Of a stretch of 64,000 nt of DNA, positions 20,635 through 31,160 are shown in pieces. Source of the DNA: Paroedura picta (taxonomy: Eukaryota; Chordata; Lepidosauria; Squamata; Gekkonidae). Below the pieces are notes generated by a model that was given only the letters and a program-made list of their open reading frames with translations, had not been told where the DNA came from and searched no databases. Within the stretch, counting starts at the first letter, position 1. Each line of letters starts with the position of its first letter. The position numbers and the translations under genes were made by a program. The DNA is taken from the NCBI RefSeq assembly GCF_049243985.1, contig NC_135373.1, positions 8,725,501 through 8,789,500 on the forward strand, written 5' to 3'.

Positions 20635-23600
20635 CTGGGGAGTTAGGAAAGGGGGGGGGGCAGGGGATAAATCAGTCCAGCCCTTTGTTCCAAGCCAGTG
20701 TGTTTGATGATCAAGGAAGATCCAAGTTCTACTCCACCCTGTCCCCCAATCTACATTTAAGGATTTTCAATTTCTGGTTTGGAGCCAAAGGGAAGTGCTG
20801 CGGTTTCGTTCCTCTGTTTTTTAAGCTTTTAAGATCTTATATTTTCATTCTTTGATTGCCTCCACTTACTTACCTGGCTTTGTTTCTTGTTGCGTTGCAA
20901 GCAAATGGATCAAAACACACACAGACACACACACACACACACACCATCTACCACACTGGCCTTACCTACCAGGCGGGGCTGTTGTAGAAAGAAAACAGGG
21001 GAGCTTCATGCATGCAACTTGCATAGAACGCCAGATCCCACCTGGACCGCATTCACATGAGGGATTTGGCTGCCCTCTTGGCTTGCATCCAGCAGAAGGA
21101 TCTGTCCAGCCGCTCAAGACTGCCAGTGAGAGGAAACTTACCACCTCCTGAGGCAGCCCATTCCACTGCAGAGCTACTCGGACTGTGAATTTCCCCCCAG
21201 GATATCTAGCTGATATCATTCTCCATGTAGTTTAATCCCAATACTGTGGGCCCTATCCTCTTCTGCCAAAAGGAACCATTCTCTGCCCTCCTCAAAGTGA
21301 TGACCTTTCAAGTACTTAAAGACAGCCATCATGTCCCTTCTTCTCCAGGTTGAACATTCCCAAGTCCCTCAACCTTTCCTCCTAGGGCTTGGACCCCTGG
21401 CCCCGGATCATCCTCATCGGTCTCCTCTGAACCCTCTCCATTTTCTCCACATCCTTTCTGAAGTGAGGCCTCTAGAACTGCACACAGGACTCCAGGTGGG
21501 GTCTGACTCCAGGTGGGGTACACAGTGGGACTGTGACATTTTGTGGTTTAGATGTGATGTTTCTGTTGATACAGCCCAAGACTACATTCTCCTTCTCCCC
21601 AATATGGGCCTGAAGATGAACTCTAGTTCTAGCAGCTCACGCTAAGAACACAGGTAACAAGATAATGGTAAAGGTATCCCCTGTGCAAGCACCGGGTCAT
21701 GTCTGACCCTTAGGGTGACACCCTCTTGCGTTTTCATGGCAGACTCAATATGGGGTGGTTTGCCAGTCCCTTCCCCAGTCATTACCGTTTACTCCCCAAC
21801 AAGCTGGGTACTCATTTTACCGACCTCGGAAGGATGGAAGGCTGAGTCAACCTTGAGCCGGCTGCTGGGATCAAACTCCCAGCCTCATGGGCAGAGCTTC
21901 AGACTGCATGACTGCTGCCTTACCACTCTGTGCCATAAGAGGCTCTGCCCACAGAACACAGAAGAACACAGAAGAAGGCATAAATATCTGAATAAGCAAA
22001 AAAGAGCAATTGAAACAACTAATGATCAGGGGAGCTGGAAGTTCTCCTGTGCCTGGAAAATATGGGGAAACATGTGAGGCTTCCCTGCTGGATTATGCTC
22101 CGTGACTCAGACCTTTCCTCCCCTTCGCCACTCCTGATGGCTCCCAGTATCTGTCACCAAAGGCTCCATGCCCGTCCCCCCTCCCCATCCCCGGCAAATC
22201 AGCCTCCAAGGGTTTGAAAACTCACCATTCATGAAGTAGAGAGAAAACACCAGCCAGGCGAGGCAGAAACTCCATGTGAAATGAAGGTGTCCGATTGTGG
22301 TCATCTCCCTCCAGGAAATGTCGACTGTATACAAGGCCATGCTGGCGTACCCACATGTGCCTGTGGCAAGCCAAGAACAAAGGGTCACACGCTTCAGTCA
22401 AGGAATTGGATATAGCCTTGCAGGTTGGGTTTAATCTGGTCTGGAGTTCCACAGCCTGCTTCCTGAGTCGAGACGCAGTCCCGAAAACCAGGCCAAAAGG
22501 AATCTTCCATGGTTCCCATGAACTTTCTGCAGTATTTTGGAGGCTGGATGGCATGCACCATGTAGCATTCCTTTTGGGGTTGGGTTTCCAGGCCTACCGG
22601 TGGGGGTGGGGGTCCCTCACTTTCTGGACTCAACCTCCCCACCCAACTAACCTTAAACAGGAAGAACAACTCGTATTAATGTAACTTGCTGACACCAACC
22701 GGAAGTGACATCAGAATGCTGGGGTCATCGGGAGGTCAAAACTATGGTTTGAGGGCAAAACTCTATGGTTTTAAGCAAATTTTACCATAGAGTTTTACCC
22801 AAAAGTAGAGAGATTTCCCTCCCCCATGATCCCGACTTTCCAACTTTACTTCCGGGCGATGTAAAAAAATTGAGATTCTCCTCCTTGCTCCCAGAAAGCT
22901 CTCCCCATCTCTTGCTGGTAGCTGCAAAGTACATGGCAACCCTATTTTGGGGTCCATCATGGCTCTCCCCTCCCTGTCCTCAGTGCACATGTGATGTGGG
23001 CCAATGTCCATGCCAAAAAGAATGTTGATACCACTATCTATATAAGATCGAGGGCCCCTCTTCAGTTCGGCTGGGACATCCGGCTCTCCTCCGATCACAT
23101 CCTCTTCCATGAGGTGCCAGATGGGGGAATTGTGGAACAGACGGGGGTGGGGGAGGGTTAATCAGTCATCAGACTTTGAACGGTTTTAAGCTGGGGGTGG
23201 TTTATATTTTATTGTGGGGTTTTAAATGTTGTAGCGGGCCATGAGCCAGCTTGCTGGGAGTGGTGGGTAATCAATCAAATAAATATATGGTCACTTGGAG
23301 AGTGCTTTTTTATAGTGTTTTATCACCGGTGTGTTTTGGTGAAACACTATTGGTGAAACACTACAAAAAAGCACACTCTCGAAGAGATCCTATAGAGCAG
23401 CCTTTTGACTGTGGAAGAACCCCTGGAATAAATTTTCAGGCTTCAAGGCCCCCCTGAAGTGATGTCAGCTGGCCATGTCTCTCTGCCACACCCCCAGAAG
23501 TAACATAATGACACGCACCCATTGCCCGCCTTTCACTCCTTCCCCTCACGTTTACTCCTGCTACACTGGCTCTGCCTCATGTAGGCTAGAAAGAAGGGCA

Positions 23601-25092
23601 GGAGCTGAGAAGGCAGCCTGAACCCCCCCTACTATGCCTCAACCAACTCCCCCCCCCCTTTGATTCATATACCTGTGGCCTACCTATTGAACTCTCTGGG
23701 TGGAGGTGGCCAGTTCCTTAGATTGTGGCCAAGTCCATTCAGGTGGGAGGGGAAAGGCCACAGACCCACTGCGAATCTCCAGGGGCCCACGGACCCCTGG
23801 TTGGGAATCTCTGCTATGGAGAGTCGTATCATGATTTGTGAATTTGGAAGGACACTCTCCTACCTGTAGTGAAGCTGGCCACTGCGGAGACGAGCATGTT
23901 GGATATTCTCCCATTGGGTCTGATGCAGCGGCAAGACACAAAGAGGGAGAATGCGGCAAAGAAACCCGTGGCAGTGGCCAGGACCAGAAGGATCCGTGCC
24001 GCTTTTGTAAACTCTGCTGGGAGAAAAAAATTAGTTTGATTTGTTTTAAGCCCAAAAGCTTATTCACATCAAAATCACAAGATGTCATAGTCCCATTGTG
24101 TATGGCACTGGTCAGACCACACCTGGAGTACTGTGTGCAGTTCTGGAGGCCTCACTTCAAGAAGGACGTGGATAAAATTGAAAGGGTACAGAGGAGAGCG
24201 ACGAAGATGATCTGGGGCCAAGGGACCAAGCCCTATGAAGATAGGTTGAGGGACTTGGGAATGTTCAACCAGGAGAAAAGGAGGTTGAGAGGGGACATGA
24301 TAGCCCTCCTTAACTATTTGAAAGGTTGTCATTTGGAGGAGGGCAGGATTCTGTTCCCGTTGGCTGCAGAGGAGAGGACACGCAGTAATGGGTTTAAACT
24401 ACAAGTACAATGATATAGGCTAGATATCAGGAAAAAATTTTCACAGTCAGAGTAGTTCAGCAGTGGAATAGGCTGCCTAAGGAGGTGGTGAGCTCCCCCT
24501 CACTGGCAGTCTTCAAGCAAAGGTTGAATACACACTTTTCTTGGATGCTTTAGGATGCTTTGGGCTGATCCTGCATTGAGCAGGGGGCTGGACTAAATGG
24601 CCTGTATGGCCCCTTCCAATTCTATGATTCTATAAGCTTTGCCCTGGCCTGGTTGAGCAGACGCAAGAACCGCAAGCACGAAACGATCAGCATCTCCGTG
24701 CGGCGCAAGCCCCGTGGCTGCAGTGCATGCATTGCAAAAGGTACCGCACCAGAGATGCGAGATGCTCAGGGAGGCATCAAAGCCCCCAGGGCTGGGGCAA
24801 CACCGTGATGCACCAGGATGAGAAGGGGAGGTGCAAAGAGAAGACCAGGCAACATGGCTCTGATCTGAGCATGATTACCGCTGTCCTTGTTCGCCCGGAT
24901 GCAGATCGGTTGGGTGCATGTTGCCTCTGTGGGGCCAGCAGGGTCTTTCGTTTCTGGGGTGATGACCTCCATCCAAGAGGGACTAAAAAGAGAGATGGAC
25001 AGGAGGAAGAAGCTGATGCAGGTAGCGGCGGAGCTGCTGGCTCGGTAGGACAGCTTCAGCTGAAGCCACCAGGGAGTGCTGGTTGGAGACAT
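20420..25092 (-). CDS. NKG7-like tetraspan paralogue with long acidic tail (gene span)
   Basis: Coding exons are 24879-25092, 23864-24013, 22226-22360 and 20420-20634, with phase-1 introns throughout, giving 237 aa. It is a four-TM protein of the PMP22/claudin superfamily: TM1 about 20-39, TM2 about 75-97, TM3 about 108-128, TM4 about 147-170. TM4 has FTWSFCLAW, close to WSFYLAW of the neighbouring NKG7. Loop 1 keeps W40 and the cysteine pair C59 and C64 with the family spacing, but the usual GLW before the first cysteine is replaced by EAT. The cytoplasmic tail is about 67 residues with an acidic run (EEQEQE), against under 20 in NKG7. The ATG at 25092 has A at -3. The frame is open upstream and an acceptor-like ctctccag sits 42 nt before it, so a longer N-terminus is possible. 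I do not recognise a mammalian counterpart and cannot name a function. Confidence 0.85.
20919..20943. repeat. (CA)n microsatellite
   Basis: About 12 ca units with one interruption. Confidence 0.9.
21095..21515 (-). repeat. CR1 LINE 3' region, diverged
   Basis: ccacctcctgaggcagccca and tcccaagtccctcaaccttt match the minus-strand CR1 copies; the 3' tail is missing. Confidence 0.75.
21668..21950 (-). repeat. tRNA-derived SINE (agcctcttgtggcgcag family)
   Basis: Starts ggtaaaggtatcccctgtgc and ends tgccataagaggctctg, the inverse of 5190-5470. Confidence 0.88.
22226..22360 (-). CDS. Exon 3 of NKG7-like paralogue C: TM3 end, loop 2, TM4
   Basis: This exon is 135 nt, bordered by ggcttgccacag and ATGAATG|GTGAGT. 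It encodes GTCGYASMALYTVDISW, a loop, then FTWSFCLAWLVFSLYFMNG. Length and phase match exon 3 of paralogues D and F exactly. Confidence 0.88.
22690..23120. other. Intron of paralogue C, nothing recognised
   Basis: Open frames on minus lack motifs and splice context. Confidence 0.35.
23400..23812. mobile_element. hAT-like DNA transposon, degraded
   Basis: Begins cagccttttgactgtgg and ends cctggttgggaatctctg, flanked by ctatagag/ctatggag (7 of 8 identical). Confidence 0.55.
23864..24013 (-). CDS. Exon 2 of NKG7-like paralogue C: TM2 and TM3 start
   Basis: This exon is 150 nt, bordered by ctcccagcag and ACTACAG|GTAGGA. It encodes EFTKAARILLVLATATGFF..., a basic turn (CRCIRPNGR) and SNMLVSAVASFTTG. 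It is one codon longer than the 147-nt exons of B, D and F. A CR1 copy starts about 70 bp upstream in the flanking intron. Confidence 0.87.
24080..24640 (+). repeat. CR1 LINE 3' end
   Basis: ORF2 C-terminus on plus (ALVRPHLEYCVQFWRPHFKK, MIWGQGTKPYEDRLRDLGMF), then the 3' UTR ending gattctataag. It lies in intron 1 of paralogue C. Confidence 0.92.
24879..25092 (-). CDS. Exon 1 of NKG7-like paralogue C: TM1 and loop 1
   Basis: It starts at ATG (MSPTSTPWWLQLKL) and ends at the phase-1 donor GACAGCG|GTAATC (an unusual but valid GTAATC). It encodes TM1 (SSAATCISFFLLSISLF), SPSW, and a loop with two cysteines five residues apart. The loop is longer than in NKG7 and lacks GLW. Confidence 0.82.
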
Positions 25093-25423
25093 CTTGGCCA
25101 AGAGCAGGGCAAACTTGGGAAGGGCTGGAAACCTGGAGAGATTCACATCCACGAAGGTTTCTGTTTTTCCCACACTCTCGAGCAGCAAGAAACCTCTTCC
25201 CTTCTAGGACGATGACCACACAGGTGGATGATAGTCCGGGAGACCTCCTCCTCCTCCTCCTCTCCCCCTGCTAATTCTTTCCCCACAGTTCTGGTGTTCA
25301 CGGTCCCTATGGAGACCCTTGGCTCGTAGCAACTGCCTTGGAATCTTCCTTCTGGGGGTGGGGCTGGAATAGGCCTCGCCTTCTGAGCCAAGAGTGACAG
25401 CTAGCTTGGGACACGGCTTAGGG

Positions 25424-25539
25424 AGGAGAGGAGAGGAGAGGAGAGGAGAGGAGAGGAGAGGAGAGGAGAGGAGAGGAGAGGAGAGGAGAGGAGAGGAGAG
25501 GAGAGGAGAGGAGAGGAGAGGAGAGGAGAGGAGAGGAGC
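25424..25539. repeat. (GGAGA)n pentanucleotide microsatellite
   Basis: About 23 units, nearly perfect. Confidence 0.97.
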
Positions 25540-25639
25540 ATCCTCTTTGGATTTCAAAATGCTCTCAATGCCCTCTGCACCTGGATTTTCCTTTATCAAA
25601 TGGCAAAATCCACTTGCAAATGGGTTTCTGGAATGGGTC

Positions 25640-26015
25640 CAAACTGGATTATTTAGCATGTGCAGAAATGTCCTTCGTAAACAACATGTACGCCTTTTTG
25701 TGAAACCCTTGGGTTTCTTGATGGTTTGGAAGGGTTTCCCAACCGGGTGGGAGTTAATTCATTTTTAATATATATTTTAAAATTTGTTAAACAATTATCA
25801 GGTCATATGACCGTATACGGTCATGTCAACCTGACCCGCCTCCCAAAATGGCCTCCCAAAATGAAGGGAGTGTGAAGGGGAGGGGCCCTGGGTGGGCATG
25901 TCCACAGCTCTGCTTCCCAACCTCATTCTGCACCATTGTACCACTTCTGGGGTTTCTCGAAGCCTGGAGACTGTTTCAGGGGTCTCTTAACAGTAAAAAT
26001 GTTGAGAAGGGCTGG
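25640..26015 (-). mobile_element. Degraded hAT-like DNA transposon (family E)
   Basis: tgaaacccttgggtttcttg, cctcccaaaatggcctccca and ggggtttctcgaagcctgga are the inverse of the copy at 26320. Confidence 0.6.
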
Positions 26016-26319
26016 GTTAGAGCATCAGATCAGAATATGGGAGACCCCAGTTCAAATCGCTTATCAGCCATGGAAGGTTACTTGGTAGCCTTAGGCCAGC
26101 TGGACTCAATCACAGTATAATCCACCTCGTAGGATTGTTTGAAGGCTAAAATGGAAGAGAAGGAATGATATAATGTGTGCTGGATCCCCATGGGGGGAAA
26201 ATGGCTGTAGGAATGAAGTTGTTTCTTAAATAAAACTTGTGATCCTAAGGATTTGGGTTGGTTTATTTGGGGGGGGTTCCCCCACCAAGTCCCAGCTGAC
26301 CTGTGGTCCCCCTCTAGGG

Positions 26320-26660
26320 CAGCCTTTTTCAATTTTTTCACCACCAAGAAACCTCTCAAACTTCCTTCAGGCTTCGAGAAATTCCAGGAGTGGCCCAATG
26401 GTGCGGAATATAGTTGGGAAGCAGAGCTGAGGACACGCCCACCTGGGGTCCCTCCCCTTCCCACCCTCTCCAGGCTTATCAATGGCCATTTGGGGAAGTC
26501 GGGGAAGGTCAGCATGACCATATTTGGTCATGTAACCCAGAAAATATTAACACATTTTAAAAATACATAAATAATCCATTCCTACCTACCCAGGAAACCC
26601 ATGCAGGGATGTCAAGAAACCCCAGTTTCACAAAACCCTGGTTGAGAGAACCTGCATTAG
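26320..26660 (+). mobile_element. Degraded hAT-like DNA transposon (family E)
   Basis: aggcttcgagaaattccagg, aatggccatttggggaagtc and agaaaccccagtttcacaaa. Confidence 0.6.
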
Positions 26661-27353
26661 GGTTTTCAGGGAAAGAGAGCTCAACATGGGGTTGACCATT
26701 GCCTGTTCTGTGGTATTTCTCAGTGATTTGCCTTGCAAATACTAACCAGGACTTACCCTGCTTAGCTTCCAAGAGCTGATAAGATTGGACTATCCGGTCC
26801 AGGGAACTGTTAGGGATGCCAGGCTCCAGGTGGGACCTGGGGATCCTCCCGTTTTGCGGCTCATCACTGGAGAACATGGGTGCCTCAGAGGGTGGACTCC
26901 ACCTTGATACACCATTTTTCCCTCTCTTGTTGTAACTCAGTAGCCCACATTTACATTTTTATGTACACAATATTGGAGAAATATTGTTTTATTCGTATTT
27001 GTACCACGTTGTTTTAATTGTGCTTTGTAATGGCCTTTGGCTATATACAATAAATGTTATCGTATCATATCGGGTGGACTCTGAGGTCCCTCCCCACGTC
27101 AAATCCTGCCCACTCCTGGCTCCAGCCCCCAATTCTCCAGGTATTTCACAAACCAGAGCTGGCACTTGTAAGGTACGCAAAACAAAATACTTACAACTGC
27201 GTGAATGCAATTAAATCTTTAATATATCTAAGAATTAACCTTGCTATGAATCTTTCCCTGCATTTGGACTTCTCCTCATCACAGGGGGGGGGGGGGAGGG
27301 GAAAATAATGGTGCCCCTGAAACCAGTCTGTTTGTTAAAATGTTTAAAATGTG

Positions 27354-27606
27354 AGAGCCAGCGTGATGCAGTGGTTAAGAACAGTGGCTTCTAATCTTGT
27401 TTGATACCCCGCGCCTCCACAAGGGTGACCTTGGACTCATCACAGCCCTGATAGTGCTGTTCTCGCAAAGCAGTTCTGCCAAAGCTCTCTTAGCCCCACT
27501 TACTTCACAGGGTATGTGTTGTGAGGAAAGGAAGAGAAGGCGATTGTCAGCTGCTTTGAGACTCCTTTCAGCAGTGAAAAGTGAGGTATAAAAGCCAGCT
27601 TTTCTT
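27354..27606 (+). repeat. Sauria-type SINE
   Basis: gagccagcgtgatgcagtgg, gggtgaccttggactcatca and agtgaggtataaaagccagc. Confidence 0.85.
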
Positions 27607-27894
27607 CACTTTCTGTCTTGTTCATACCATCTTTCCTTCCGCCTTATTTCTTTGTTTTTAAGAAGCGGCAGCCACTTGCAATGCAAATCCCATGTCTTCC
27701 TTCCCAAGCTCTTCATGAGGTTCCCCTTCCCTGCCCTTCCAACCTGGCTGTGCTTGCATCCTTCATGCCTCCTGTTCTCCTACCCTGGGCCACCTGCACT
27801 GATTCACATAAAGCAGACAGCTAGGGTTATCATAGACTCAAAAATGGAACGGTTATTATCTGTAACTGCTCTGTAGGAGCGGTATAAATAAAGC

Positions 27895-28125
27895 AGTAAG
27901 GGGAAGGGGGGGTGGGCAGAGTCCGGGATGACGGAGGCCCTGCTCCTTTCCCAGCTGGGAACCCGGGGCCCGGTGCAGGAGGGGTGTGGAAAATTAGGCT
28001 TCTCCGCCTAGGAAAGGAGCAGGGACCCTGCTCCTTCCCCCGCACCGCGGCCGGGGTCCCAGGGGGGAGGGGATGGGGGCGCCGCTGTGCCAGGGGGGGC
28101 CCGCCCAGGAACAATGGTAGCGCCC
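27895..28125. other. Local GC-rich, CpG-containing patch
   Basis: It stands out from its AT-balanced surroundings. It contains ccctgctccttt and ccctgctccttc repeats and gcaccgcggccggggtccc. It has no coding feature and is directly preceded by a LINE-like tail (gagcggtataaataaagc). Confidence 0.5.
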
Positions 28126-28366
28126 GCTGTATTCAGCATATAGCAGGCTTGATTTCTAGTTACCCATAATAAATGGTAAAAATAATGAAACCTGCAGAGA
28201 TGGCTAAACTTCTTTGATCAGAGAAAAGACAATATCTACATTTATGGCTGGCTGGAAACCATCGAGTAAGTGATAAGTTCCTAGTTTTACGTATATTTGT
28301 CGCAGAGATAATCGGAAGCTTCTTTATTTATTATATTTCCCCCTTTTTATCCTTCTCTTATGTACC

Positions 28367-28496
28367 TTTCTGGGGAAGGCACTGGCAAACCACCCCGTAT
28401 TGAGTCTGCCATGAAAACGCTAGAGGGCGTCACCCCAAGGGTCAGACATGACTCGGTGCTTGCACAGGGGATACCTTTACCTTTACCTTTACCTTA
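28367..28496 (+). repeat. tRNA-derived SINE 3' part
   Basis: tctggggaaggcactggcaa to (ctttac)n; the head is absent. Confidence 0.85.
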
Positions 28497-28749
28497 TGTA
28501 CCTTTGGCCTTTGGCCTCAAGACCAATCATTTGCCACAGGCATGAAAGAGTAAAAGAGTCTGTTTAACAAGCCAATGATTGAAACAACATACAAGTTATG
28601 GACAACGTTCCTTAAGAGGGGTGACACCACCATAAAGACCCTGTCCTCAGTTGCCATCTGCTGCTCCTTTGAAGAAGGGCACCAAGAGTAGGGTTGGGTA
28701 GATCTCTATGGAAGAAAATGGCCCCCAGGTACATACATCCCTTGGTCTG

Positions 28750-29057
28750 TGGTAAAAGGTAAAGGTAAAGGTATCCCCTGTGCAAGCACCGAGTCATGTC
28801 TGACCCTTGGGGTGACGCCCTCCAGCGTTTTCATGGCAGACTCAATACCTTCCCCAGTGCCTTCCCCAGTCATTTGCCAGTGCCTTCCCCAGTCATTACC
28901 GTTTACCCCCCAGCAAGCAAGCTGGGTACTCATTTGACCGACCTCGGAAGGATGGAAGGCTGAGTCAACCTTGAGCCGGCTGCTGGGATCGAACTCCCAG
29001 CCTCATGGGCAAAGCTTTCAGACGGCTGCCTTACCACTCTGCGCCACAAGAGGCTCT
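28750..29057 (-). repeat. tRNA-derived SINE with internal duplication
   Basis: Inverse of 5190-5470; the segment ccttccccagtcattt/ccagtgccttccccagtcat is repeated near 28850-28895. Confidence 0.88.
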
Positions 29058-29550
29058 CTTGGTCTGTGGGTCTTTGCCCAATCACAGATGCAATGAATAC
29101 CAAACAGCGTTGCAGGCTAGGCATTCTTTACTCTCCCACCTCGACTACCACCAATGTGCGGTAGCAAACAAGATACAATCTGAAACATCTGAAGAATAAA
29201 ACCACCAGCAGCAGGTGCTACGCATGGTGCTCCCAATCATGGATCTGGAAACGGAGTTCAGGCAGGGGACTGCTTTTTCTAAAACAAAAGTTGAAACAAG
29301 AGTTTGTCCGTCTTCGTGGAATTGGAGGGCATTTGTTTAAATTAGCCTCCTCGCCCAGTCTTACGGTTCTAGAACAGTTGCATGTGCTTTTTAATCTTCT
29401 AACATTTAAGGAACATGCTGGGTCAGGAATTTTATCTGCAGGCCCATTTCATTAGTACAGTTTTCCCAGCTTAGAGAGGGATCTCTTCAGGATAGACTTG
29501 TGATCACCTGGGATGCTGTCACCCCATCCTGTGGATTGCTGAGGCAGAGG

Positions 29551-29700
29551 TGGCCCATGGTGGCCCATGGCCCTCCAGATGTCCATGGACTACAATTCCC
29601 ATGAGCCCCTGCAAGCACATGCCCTGCACATGTGCTGGCAGGGGCTCATGGGAATTGTAGTCCATGGACATCTGGAGAGCCACAGTTTGGCCCACCCTGG
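29551..29700. mobile_element. Palindromic hAT MITE
   Basis: Arms ggccctccagatgtccatgg and its inverse, with centre cacatgccctgcacatgtg. Confidence 0.8.
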
Positions 29701-29706
29701 CCTGGG

Positions 29707-29990
29707 GTGTGTAAATCTGCTTGGTGTAGTGGCCAGGAGTGTGGACTTCTAATCTGGCGAGCTGGGTTTGAATCTGTGCTTCCTCACATGCAACCAACTG
29801 GGTGAGCTTGGGCTCGCCACAGCACTGATAAAGCTGTTTTGACCAAGCAGGAATATCAGGGCTCTCTCAGCCTCACCCACCTCACAGGGTGGAGAGGAAA
29901 GGGAAGGCGACTGTAAGCCACTTTGAGACTCCTTCGGGTAGAGAAAAGCAGCATATAAGAACCAACTCTTCTTCTTCTTCTTCTTTCTCC
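29707..29990 (+). repeat. Sauria-type SINE
   Basis: cttggtgtagtggccaggag to agcagcatataagaaccaac plus CTT tail. It lies directly beside the MITE at 29551. Confidence 0.88.
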
Positions 29991-29999
29991 CCAACTGCC

Positions 30000-30750
30000 T
30001 GTCCTTTCAGTGAAGCTGAATCCTTTGTTATGTACAGAATCTTAATAACTGTAGATTGTTTATCCTTTGTTTATCCTTGTGCAGTCCCATCTAGCAAATG
30101 ACTGCACAAAGGATTGAAAACAAAATATAATATTGAAGACAGGGTAAGAAGGGTGTCACAGAAGGAAAGGGAGGAAGACGAGCAATTTCCCAATTCCGAA
30201 TGCAACAGTATCAACATTTTTTTTATTTTACAGGCCTCAAAACACCCAAGAGAGTGGCAATCACATACATGCACACAGAGAGAAGGCCAGCAGTTATAAA
30301 GTCTCCTGCAATCAGGTAGGCAGAGTCATTAGATCAGCTGTGATGTTCATTTCATGCCCATAAACAACAGCCAAAAAGATCCGTGCACACATTCAAATGC
30401 AGTCATAAGACCCAGCAGAGGAGACAGGCCTAATTCAGACAGGCCAGAGAGGGAGGTGCTCAAATGTTGAGGAAGTGGAACAGCATGTGTATCAGAGGAC
30501 TGTGGGCAATGGATCCAACTCTGAATATTCTTATGCATGCAAAATTCCCCGCAACTAGATAACTAGCACTAAGCTCCGGCTTAATTTCTTGTGCTAGTTT
30601 TCTACTGGCAGGGAGTTTTTAAAAATGAGGAAGTCTCCTTTCTCCTCTGCCTGCAGTGTGGAATGGTACCATTTCTGGTCATTGCCCTCAGCTTCATTGT
30701 CCCACAGGTGTGAAATCTGGCCCCTTCTATTACAAATGTAAGCAAGGGTT
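30000..30750. other. Flank downstream of paralogue D, nothing recognised
   Basis: Likely 3' UTR and intergenic DNA; no motif-bearing frame. Confidence 0.35.
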
Positions 30751-30760
30751 TCAGTCTATG

Positions 30761-30879
30761 GCAGGGTGGCCAAACCGTGACTGTTTGGATTTCCATGGAC
30801 TACAATTTCCATGAGCCCCAGGGGCTCATGGGAATTGTAGTCCATGGACATCCCGACAGTCATGGTTTGACCACCTCAG
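30761..30879. mobile_element. Palindromic hAT MITE, short
   Basis: tttccatggactacaatttc and gaattgtagtccatggacat arms around agccccaggggct. Confidence 0.75.
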
Positions 30880-31002
30880 GTGTACAGGGAAAGGAGGATG
30901 AGGGAAAGAAGTGTACTACCTCTGATAACTGTCCCCCTTCAGTTAGGGTTTTGTGCCCTTTACCCTGTGACTGCTCCCCAGCCCTTTCCCAATCTTTGCC
31001 CG

Positions 31003-31160
31003 TCAGAATGCTCTCATGCTGCCCAACACCATGTCGTTTTGACAGCCGCCCTGTACGCTCATCTTTACATCTGAGATCGAAGATCGGCTTAAGCTGTCCT
31101 GGTCTGCTAAGCTGATGCGATGGACCGGCATGAAGTAGTGGGCCAACAGATTCACGAAAC
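31003..31160 (-). CDS. Last exon of paralogue D: TM4 end and Ser-rich tail
   Basis: The acceptor is ggcttttctccacag; the exon is 158 nt and ends with TGA at 31003-31005. It encodes GFVNLLAHYFMPVHRI, then the tail ending GSMRAF. The phase-1 entry makes Gly with the previous exon. Confidence 0.86.

Noticed and set aside
22763-23110. 115-aa minus ORF as a gene
   Set aside because: No hydrophobic segment or known motif, and it lies inside an intron of paralogue C without splice support.
25204-25659. Ser/Leu/Pro-repeat protein on minus, and its Arg/Gly/Glu counterpart on plus
   Set aside because: Translation of the (GGAGA)n microsatellite.
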